DNA of 11,286 bases from Eubacteriales Family XIII. Incertae Sedis bacterium. Its GTDB lineage: Bacteria > Bacillota > Clostridia > Peptostreptococcales > Anaerovoracaceae. The position numbers were made by a program, and so were the translations under genes. The stretch covers positions 1 to 11,286 of the forward strand of contig JAITNA010000006.1 of assembly GCA_031290715.1 (NCBI GenBank), written 5' to 3'. The notes under the pieces are model-generated. The model was not told the DNA's origin and searched no databases. It saw only the letters and a program-made list of their open reading frames with translations. This document shows positions 5,913 to 10,810 of the stretch, piece by piece (within the stretch, counting starts at the first letter, position 1; every line of letters begins with the position of its first letter).

Positions 5913-6586
5913 CGCAGCAGCTCCTCCGAAAGGATGGTAAAATGCCCTTTATGGAAATCGAGCAAACCCTCCTCCTTCATTTTCCCGAGTTCATGCGAAA
6001 GCGCGCTGCGATTCACCCCGAGGAAGCGGGCAAACTGCTCTCTGTCCATATTGATATGAAAATCGCGCGACCCGCTCATGACCGCAATATGGCGAAGGAA
6101 TACAACAATCCGTTCGCGCAGCGATCGGCGGTACAGCACGTCGATCTTGTGCAGTCTGCGCAAGCTGTCATTCGCCAGCGCTTCAATGATATTCGCGCGC
6201 AGTATCTCCCCGATGTTCCGCGGAATCGCCCGCGAGAACAACGAACTGTACTCGACGCGCAGCATCGTACACACATCGAGCGCGGTGAGCCGGTACGGCC
6301 ATTTGTGCGTCGAGGAGCAGACGACGTCAAGGCCGATGAGCTCGCCGGGGACAAACAGCTGAATGAGGTCAAAGCTCCCGTCCAAATGGTATCCCACGCC
6401 CTGAATGCGCCCGGAGGTCAGCAGGATGAACTCCTGCGCGACGCTTTCCGCTTCTGCCAGAATCACATTTCTTTCGCAAACGGACTCCCGGACAGCGATC
6501 GACCGCAGCACCGTTCGCAGCTCCCTTTCCGTCAATCCGCGAAATACCCGCGCGTTTTTGATTTTGTTATAATATTTTTCTGTCAT
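5909..6586 (-). CDS. Crp/Fnr-family transcriptional regulator
   Basis: The protein has 225 residues. A cyclic-nucleotide-type beta-barrel covers about 10-115 (with the turn VPGELIGLD, 79-87), a dimer helix about 120-145, and a winged helix-turn-helix about 178-218; DREQFARFLGVNRSALSHEL (181-200) contains the recognition helix. No N-terminal cysteine cluster of the FNR type is present (cysteines only at 37, 90 and 106), so an oxygen-sensing Fe-S cluster is unlikely. A ligand cannot be assigned. An upstream in-frame extension to 6721 was rejected because it runs through the yigZ coding region and is basic and low in complexity; the ATG at 6586 has TAGGCGG before it and stands 5 bp after the yigZ stop. 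It is coupled to mnmA by a 4-bp overlap. Confidence 0.92.
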   Translation of the reverse strand: MTEKYYNKIKNARVFRGLTERELRTVLRSIAVRESVCERNVILAEAESVAQEFILLTSGRIQGVGYHLDGSFDLIQLFVPGELIGLDVVCSSTHKWPYRLTALDVCTMLRVEYSSLFSRAIPRNIGEILRANIIEALANDSLRRLHKIDVLYRRSLRERIVVFLRHIAVMSGSRDFHINMDREQFARFLGVNRSALSHELGKMKEEGLLDFHKGHFTILSEELLR

Positions 6587-6591
6587 ACCGC

Positions 6592-7224
6592 CTACGGCAT
6601 TTCTATCTCTGTCTTTATTGTTTCCGTTTTTTCCCCGGCAATCCGCACGGCCGGCGCCGCCGCGCGGAGCTGTGACAAGGCAAGCTCCCTTTGCGCCGGC
6701 GCCGCGATAGCGTCTGCGCACACCCGCTCCGTGAACCGCGGGCTCAGCAGCGTATAAGCGCCGCCCGCCGCCGCTTCGATCCGGTGAAACTCAGCGTAAT
6801 CCATCTCGCAGCTGAAAACAAGCTGTTCGCTGACCCGCGACAGTCCGGCCGCGCGGATTGCGAGCCGGGCCGTACCCGTATAAGCGCGGACGAGCCCGCC
6901 TGTACCAAGGCGCACACCGCCGAAATACCGCGTGACCATGACCGCCGTATCGCTGATCCCCTCGGCCGCGAGCATATGAACCATCGGCGCGCCGGACGTC
7001 CCTCTCGGCTCCCCGTCGTCGCCCGCCCATTGAAGCTGCATCGCGTCCCCGAGCACATAGGCCGGCACATTGTGCGTCGCCTGCCGGTGCAGCTTTCGGA
7101 TTTCCTCAAAAAATGCCTCGCAGGCTTCTGTTGAATCCACGGGGCATACATATCCAATGAACCGCGAACCGCGTATCGTCTGTTCCGCTTCGGCTCGTTT
7201 TGTAACGGTCAGATAAGCTTGCAT
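6592..7224 (-). CDS. yigZ: YigZ / IMPACT-family protein
   Basis: The protein has 210 residues. The UPF0029 (IMPACT) domain covers about 1-125, with DDGEPRGTSG (69-78, close to the usual DDGEPSGTAG) and VTRYFGGVRLGTGGLVRAY (97-115), the most conserved part of the family. A ferredoxin-like DUF1949 domain follows to about 190. The tail is short and charged. The fold resembles the nucleic-acid-binding domain IV of EF-G, and eukaryotic IMPACT acts on Gcn2 signalling; in bacteria the role is not settled. The ATG lies 3 bp after the codY stop with only a weak ribosome site in the codY end, and 5 bp separate its stop from the next gene, so it depends on coupled translation. Confidence 0.93.
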   Translation of the reverse strand: MQAYLTVTKRAEAEQTIRGSRFIGYVCPVDSTEACEAFFEEIRKLHRQATHNVPAYVLGDAMQLQWAGDDGEPRGTSGAPMVHMLAAEGISDTAVMVTRYFGGVRLGTGGLVRAYTGTARLAIRAAGLSRVSEQLVFSCEMDYAEFHRIEAAAGGAYTLLSPRFTERVCADAIAAPAQRELALSQLRAAAPAVRIAGEKTETIKTEIEMP

Positions 7225-7227
7225 GAA

Positions 7228-8007
7228 TCAGAACTTCGTTTTGCCCAACTCCCCGATAAACTTATCGTTCAATATCTTGATGTGCGTCCCTTTCATGCCG
7301 AGCGAGCGGGATTCGATAATCCCCGCGCTCTCAAGCTTCCGCAGCGCGTTCACAATGACGGACCTCGTGATGCCGGAACGGTCGGCGATTTTGCTCGCGA
7401 CGAGCAGCCCCTCGTTGCCGCTGAGCTCCGCGAAAATCTGCTGCACCGCCTCGATCTCCGAATACGACAAAGTGGCGATCGCCTTTTGCACCGCGGTTTT
7501 GACGCGCTCTTCTTCTCGGCTGTGCAGCGTTTGAATCCGCTTGATCTCAAGGCCCACAACCGTCGCCCCGTATTCGCCCAGAACCAAATCCTCATCGTTG
7601 AATGCGGGCGAATAACGCGTCAGCACGAGGGTGCCGACCCGTTCCCTGCCGCCCAAAATAGGAATAATCGTATGCAATTTCTCATAGGTATCATAATCGT
7701 ATTTGAAGATTTTGAGCGCTTCTTCCCCCTTCAGGTTGGACTGCGTTTCCACCACCTTGACGAGCTCGTCGTTGTACTCCTTGGGCATCGTTTCCTGACC
7801 CGTTTCCGGATCCTCGATGGCGGCGCTGTCGGACCGGATGGTGTAATGCACCCCGACGACGCTCCCCCCAATATTGATGATGTAAACATTGCCGTCGATC
7901 AACTCGCTGAGGATCGCCGCCAGATCGGAAAATGAGAACGCGCCCGTCGTACTCTCCTGAAGTACCCAATTGAGTTTTCTGACCTTATCGAGAATCGTTT
8001 TCGCCAT
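7228..8007 (-). CDS. codY: CodY, global nutrient-responsive repressor
   Basis: The protein has 259 residues, exactly the length of Bacillus subtilis CodY as I recall it. The N-terminal GAF-type ligand domain covers about 1-155 and a linker helix leads to the winged helix-turn-helix. The segment ASKIADRSGITRSVIVNALR (204-223) and the wing ESRSLGMKGT (232-241) are nearly identical to known CodY proteins. CodY senses branched-chain amino acids and GTP and represses nitrogen, transport and stress genes. The ligand pocket looks less conserved than the DNA-binding part. The ATG at 8007 gives the family N-terminus (AKTILDKVRKLN); an extension to 8112 was rejected because it covers the promoter. GGAAAGGCAGG lies before the start. 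It heads the minus-strand gene run, about 100 nt from its promoter. Confidence 0.97.
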   Translation of the reverse strand: MAKTILDKVRKLNWVLQESTTGAFSFSDLAAILSELIDGNVYIINIGGSVVGVHYTIRSDSAAIEDPETGQETMPKEYNDELVKVVETQSNLKGEEALKIFKYDYDTYEKLHTIIPILGGRERVGTLVLTRYSPAFNDEDLVLGEYGATVVGLEIKRIQTLHSREEERVKTAVQKAIATLSYSEIEAVQQIFAELSGNEGLLVASKIADRSGITRSVIVNALRKLESAGIIESRSLGMKGTHIKILNDKFIGELGKTKF

Positions 8008-8114
8008 TGATAATGACCTGCCTTTCCTTATGAGCCCGCAGCAACACTGCAATTTGTCAAAAACAATCAAGAGCAGACGACGTGAAACCAAAACACACGA
8101 ACCCCTGCACATTC

Positions 8115-8142
8115 ATTATATCCCAATTCAGCCGTATGTAAA
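8115..8142 (-). promoter_or_regulatory. Probable sigma-A promoter of codY
   Basis: On the minus strand TTTACA (8142-8137) and TATAAT (8120-8115) stand 16 bp apart. Transcription would begin near 8108, giving a 5' leader of about 100 nt. This is the best promoter seen for the codY-yigZ-Crp/Fnr-mnmA block. Confidence 0.75.
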
Positions 8143-8144
8143 GA

Positions 8145-8159
8145 AATTTTTTGAATATT
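8145..8159. promoter_or_regulatory. Candidate CodY box
   Basis: AATTTTTTGAATATT matches the CodY consensus AATTTTCWGAAAATT at 13 of 15 positions. It lies 2 bp upstream of the codY -35 element and about 50 bp upstream of the -10 of the plus-strand gene. The surrounding region is AT-rich, which raises the chance of an accidental match. Confidence 0.5.
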
Positions 8160-8189
8160 CTCTACAATTGAAGAAACGAACTATGACAT

Positions 8190-8217
8190 TTGTGTTTTTT
8201 CGGAAATAGGATATAAT
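8190..8217 (+). promoter_or_regulatory. Probable promoter of the TPM-like gene
   Basis: A perfect TATAAT (8212-8217) has a poor -35 (TTGTGT, 8190-8195) at 16 bp spacing. GGATATAATG is shared with the codY promoter on the other strand. With so weak a -35, an activator or relief of repression may be needed. Confidence 0.5.
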
Positions 8218-8281
8218 GGTGATGGTTGTTTTCGCCGCTCATTATGCGGTTATGCGGTTATGTATGGAAGGAGTATGGATT

Positions 8282-9364
8282 ATGGGCAGAGGGGGCGGTT
8301 CAGGCAGTTCCGGCAGTTCCGGCGGGCGAAGCGGCGGCAGTTCCGGCAGCGGCAGAAGTTCCGGCAGTCACAGTTTTTCAGGCAGGTCTTCGGTGGGCGG
8401 AAGAGGCGGCGGGAGCAGTTCCTCTCGCGGCGGCGGGGGCGGTTCCTCTCGCGGCGGCGGTTCGCCCGGAGGCTATTCCGGCGGGGGTTACGGTTACGGG
8501 GGCGGCGGTCCGCATCCCGGCTATCGCGGCGGTTACGATACCGGCCCGCGATATGGCTCGCGCCGGTATTACGGCGGCGGCCGATATTATTATTACGGGG
8601 GCGGTATCCGCTTTCTCAACGCGTTGGTTGTAATCATCGTGCTTTTGATTGTTGTATTCATTGTCTACTCGGCGCGCGGGGGGCTTGGCTCGAACATCAC
8701 GGCGTCGACGCAGGCGCGGGAACCCTTGGCAAAGGGGATCGCGAGCCAGACCGAATACATTCGGGACGACGCGCGGTGGCTTGGCTCCGCGAAGTCGGTA
8801 GAAAGCAGCATGAAATATTTCTACAGCAAGACGGGGGTTCAGCCCTACCTTTGGATCGCCGATGTGATTGACGACCGCAAAGACTTGAAATATCCCGACC
8901 TCGAGCAATATATGGAGCAGGAATATCAAGAAATGTTCTCCGATGAGGGGCATATGATCGTGATGTTCTACGAGCCTTACGAGGGCGAATATGAAACGGC
9001 GATTCTCGTCGGATCCGCCGCACGAACCGTTATCGACGCGGAAGCGCAGGAGATCATCCTCGACTATCTGGATTCCTACTATTACGACGACGGGCTTGAC
9101 GACGCGGGTTACTTCAATAAGGTGTTCACGAAATCCGCGGATCGGCTCATGGAGGTCACGAAGCCGTGGTACAGCGGTTTGATTGCGTTTGTCGTCGTCG
9201 CGATTGTCGTTATCGTGATTTTGCTCGTGTTCATCCGCATGTTGAAGCGCAAAGCGGAGAAACGAAGAGCGGACGCCGAGCTGCTGAACGCGGACGTCAG
9301 TGAAATCGGCGGTGCGGACGCGGCGTCCCGATTGGCGGATAAATATGACGATAGAGGTCTGTAA
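8282..9364 (+). CDS. Gly/Ser-rich membrane protein with TPM-like extracytoplasmic domain
   Basis: The protein has 360 residues from the ATG at 8282, which has GGAAGGAG (8266-8273) 8 nt before it; an in-frame ATG at 8216 lies on the -10 element and was rejected. Residues 1-107 are almost only Gly, Ser, Arg and Tyr, with no signal peptide. One membrane segment (about 111-130) leads to an outer domain (131-297) containing YFYSKTGVQPYLWIADVID (179-197) and HMIVMFYEP (224-232) and VGSAARTVIDAE (243-254), which follow the pattern of TPM domains. A second membrane segment (298-320) ends in a basic then acidic cytosolic tail. The usual TPM order is signal peptide, TPM domain, membrane segment, Gly-rich tail; here the Gly-rich part comes first. 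It precedes a pspA homologue, which suggests a role in envelope stress. No enzyme activity can be claimed. Confidence 0.8.
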   Translation: MGRGGGSGSSGSSGGRSGGSSGSGRSSGSHSFSGRSSVGGRGGGSSSSRGGGGGSSRGGGSPGGYSGGGYGYGGGGPHPGYRGGYDTGPRYGSRRYYGGGRYYYYGGGIRFLNALVVIIVLLIVVFIVYSARGGLGSNITASTQAREPLAKGIASQTEYIRDDARWLGSAKSVESSMKYFYSKTGVQPYLWIADVIDDRKDLKYPDLEQYMEQEYQEMFSDEGHMIVMFYEPYEGEYETAILVGSAARTVIDAEAQEIILDYLDSYYYDDGLDDAGYFNKVFTKSADRLMEVTKPWYSGLIAFVVVAIVVIVILLVFIRMLKRKAEKRRADAELLNADVSEIGGADAASRLADKYDDRGL

Positions 9365-9395
9365 ATGTGTGTCTATTCAGGGGTCAGCCAAATAC

Positions 9396-9437
9396 TGTCA
9401 TTCCCGAGTTGCCCGCAGGGCAATCCCGGGAATCCAG
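9396..9437 (+). repeat. 42-bp palindromic repeat with inner hairpin
   Basis: The outer arms TGTCATTCCCG and CGGGAATCCAG enclose an inner hairpin TTGCCC-GCA-GGGCAA (9409-9423). It is the only copy with this centre in the window. Confidence 0.85.
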
Positions 9438-9451
9438 AGGTAAATATGTCG

Positions 9452-9479
9452 CTGGATTCCCGCATTCGCGGGAATGACA
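9452..9479 (-). repeat. 28-bp palindromic repeat, inverted, identical to 109-136
   Basis: On the minus strand all 28 bases equal the copies at 109-136 and 4799-4826. With the plus-oriented copy at 9396-9437 it makes the inside of the element symmetrical. Confidence 0.9.
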
Positions 9480-9514
9480 GCAGTTTTCCCGGAGGGTCTG
9501 AATAGACACATAAA

Positions 9515-9550
9515 TGTCATTCTTGGGCGCGAAGCGTCCCGAGAATCCGG
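9515..9550 (+). repeat. 36-bp palindromic repeat, ATTCTTGGG variant
   Basis: The arms ATTCTTGGG and CCCGAGAAT enclose the mini-hairpin CGC-GAA-GCG. It begins within the right target duplicate of the neighbouring element, which fits an insertion of that element next to an older palindrome. The arm sequence equals that of 190-253. Confidence 0.85.
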
Positions 9551-9560
9551 CGTAGATTAT

Positions 9561-9578
9561 ATTATATGATGATATAAT
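9561..9578 (+). promoter_or_regulatory. AT-rich inverted repeat and -10-like element before pspA
   Basis: ATTATAT (9561-9567) and ATATAAT (9572-9578) are a perfect 7-bp inverted repeat around GATG, within a purely AT-rich stretch (9554-9588). TATAAT at 9573-9578 is a good -10, but I find no -35 at proper spacing and no sigma-54 -24/-12 pair. It could be an operator overlapping the promoter or a promoter that needs an activator or alternative sigma factor. Confidence 0.4.
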
Positions 9579-9650
9579 GATATATAGTTGTAGGCAGCAG
9601 AAGCATTCGCGGATTTGCAGTGCGGAAGAGGAAAGAAAAGGAGATTTGAT

Positions 9651-10322
9651 ATGGGAATTTTGGACAGGTTCAGCACCATTATGAAAGCAAACATCAATGC
9701 GCTATTGGACAAAGCGGAAAACCCCGCGAAGATGATCGACCAATATCTCATTGATTGCAAAGAAACCTTAGCGGAGGTCAAAAAAGAAACCGCCGGTGTC
9801 ATGGCCATCGAGAAGCAGTGCGCGAAGGAGTATGAGGACAACGAAGCGGAGGTCGCGAAATATCAGGAATTGGCCAAGAAAGCGGTTTCTGCAAACAATG
9901 ACGACGACGCAAGGACCTTTATTGCCAAATATATAGGTCTGGAAGAGAAGCGCGCGGTATTGGGGCGCAACAAGGAAACGGCCGAGTCCAACGCAACGCG
10001 GATGCGCGAAATGCACGACAAATTGGCCAAGGATATCAAGGAATTGGAAGGCCGCAAGTCGCAAATCAAGTCGACGGTCGCGGTCGCCAAGACCACAGAA
10101 ACGTTGAACAAGATCGGCGACATTACCGGCAAATCATCCGACGTCGGAGGTAAGTTTTCTGATATGCAGCAGAAAGCGGACAAGATGTTGTTTGAAGCGG
10201 AAGCAAAGGCCGAACTCAATCAACCGGTGCGGGATGAAGCCGAATCCCTGTCCGCAAAATACGCGGAAGCAGCCGGCGCCGACATCGAAGCGGAATTAGC
10301 AAAACTGAAAGCCGGAATCTAA
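9651..10322 (+). CDS. pspA: PspA/IM30 (phage shock protein A) homologue
   Basis: The protein has 223 residues, the usual size. The start helix MGILDRFSTIMKANINALLD is the amphipathic membrane-sensing helix, followed by the family stretch AENPAKMIDQY (22-32). The rest is a charged coiled-coil hairpin (about 28-150) and a shorter helical end finishing in IEAELAKLKAGI. PspA/IM30 proteins are ESCRT-III relatives that assemble on damaged membranes and keep them tight. AAAGGAG (9637-9643) stands 7 nt before the ATG; the earlier in-frame ATG at 9615 has no such site. It follows the TPM-like membrane protein, as in other Clostridia as far as I recall, but has its own AT-rich upstream region. No pspB, pspC or liaF gene is seen. 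The hairpin at 10368-10395 lies 45 bp after the stop. Confidence 0.93.
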   Translation: MGILDRFSTIMKANINALLDKAENPAKMIDQYLIDCKETLAEVKKETAGVMAIEKQCAKEYEDNEAEVAKYQELAKKAVSANNDDDARTFIAKYIGLEEKRAVLGRNKETAESNATRMREMHDKLAKDIKELEGRKSQIKSTVAVAKTTETLNKIGDITGKSSDVGGKFSDMQQKADKMLFEAEAKAELNQPVRDEAESLSAKYAEAAGADIEAELAKLKAGI

Positions 10323-10367
10323 CAGGTTCCGAAACAAGCGGATTTTCCGCTCCGTTCAGAATGAAAA

Positions 10368-10395
10368 AACGGCTGTCTATTTTCAGACAGCCGTT
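10368..10395. terminator. Bidirectional intrinsic terminator between pspA and the lipoprotein gene
   Basis: AACGGCTGTCT (10368-10378) and AGACAGCCGTT (10385-10395) form a perfect 11-bp stem with the loop ATTTTC. The A-run at 10364-10369 gives a U-run on the minus strand, so it is strong for the lipoprotein gene. On the plus strand the tail is TAATAAATTTCTTTTT, weaker but usable for pspA. The two genes converge here. Confidence 0.9.
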
Positions 10396-10414
10396 AATAA
10401 ATTTCTTTTTCATT

Positions 10415-10810
10415 TCATCCACATCCCGCTTCTGCTTTCGCTACAAGTTCATCAAGGGCGGTATTCAACCGTTGCATTGTAACACCAATGTCTTCTTCGT
10501 TATGGGCAGTTACGTTTTTCCCTTTTTGCGGGAATACATCTAACGTTACTTCCCACTCTTCAGGCAGAACAAAAGAGAATTCCGCATAGTCGCCATATCC
10601 CGTCGTATATACCCGTGTTTTTTCATCAAACCACGGGAAAGCGCCCTCTTGTCCCTCAGATTTTACACTATCCTCATCACCATTATCGGGATCGGTATTT
10701 GTGTTGGAATTCATGCCATCACCGGATGGCGTATCGCCGCCCTTGTCGCCGCAAGCCGCCAGCCCAAACGCAAGCGCGATACATAGAATCAATACAGTCA
10801 ATACTCTCAT
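10415..10810 (-). CDS. Small predicted lipoprotein of unknown function
   Basis: The protein has 131 residues. A lipoprotein signal peptide is clear: a hydrophobic stretch (3-17), then the lipobox LAAC with Cys20 as the lipidation site. An acidic, Asn/Gly/Ser-rich linker follows (21-57), then a small domain of about 70 residues with FPWFDEKTRVYTTGYGDYA (58-76) and EEDIGVTMQRLNTALDELV (105-123). I do not recognise the domain. No ribosome site is visible before the ATG, and the DNA upstream of it is transposase sequence beginning at the start codon itself. The gene may have lost its own promoter and first codons, and may be silent or driven from within the transposase remnant. The coding composition is less GC-rich than its neighbours. 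Confidence 0.65.
   Translation of the reverse strand: MRVLTVLILCIALAFGLAACGDKGGDTPSGDGMNSNTNTDPDNGDEDSVKSEGQEGAFPWFDEKTRVYTTGYGDYAEFSFVLPEEWEVTLDVFPQKGKNVTAHNEEDIGVTMQRLNTALDELVAKAEAGCG

Larger units (their letters stand above)
9368..9510. mobile_element. MITE-like element with 13-bp TIRs and 6-bp target duplication
   Basis: TGTGTCTATTCAG (9368-9380) and CTGAATAGACACA (9498-9510) are perfect terminal inverted repeats of a 143-bp element. It is flanked by the direct repeat TAAATG (9362-9367 and 9511-9516). Inside are two palindromes of the ATTCCC family in opposite directions (9396-9437 plus, 9452-9479 minus). It has no open reading frame of its own, so a transposase must act from elsewhere. 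The left duplicate contains the TAA stop of the TPM-like gene, so the insertion left that reading frame intact. It lies between the TPM-like gene and pspA and may hinder read-through. Confidence 0.8.

Noticed and set aside
5205..6059. Long plus-strand open frame across mnmA and the Crp/Fnr gene
   Set aside because: It crosses two clear minus-strand genes, and such antisense frames are common in GC-rich DNA. There is no ribosome site or recognisable domain.
5942..6757. 271-codon plus-strand open frame opposite the Crp/Fnr gene
   Set aside because: The minus-strand reading has a clear cyclic-nucleotide fold and HTH; the plus-strand reading has no motif.
8008..8112. 35-residue N-terminal extension of CodY
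   Set aside because: It would begin within the promoter and the 5' leader, and the shorter form matches the family length and N-terminus.
6000..9400. Defence island or biosynthetic gene cluster
   Set aside because: All proteins here fall into housekeeping, regulatory or envelope-stress families; no nuclease, toxin, reverse transcriptase or biosynthetic core enzyme is seen.
9615..9650. Upstream ATG for PspA
   Set aside because: It adds a basic non-conserved 12-residue stretch and has no ribosome site, while AAAGGAG precedes the ATG at 9651, where the family sequence begins.
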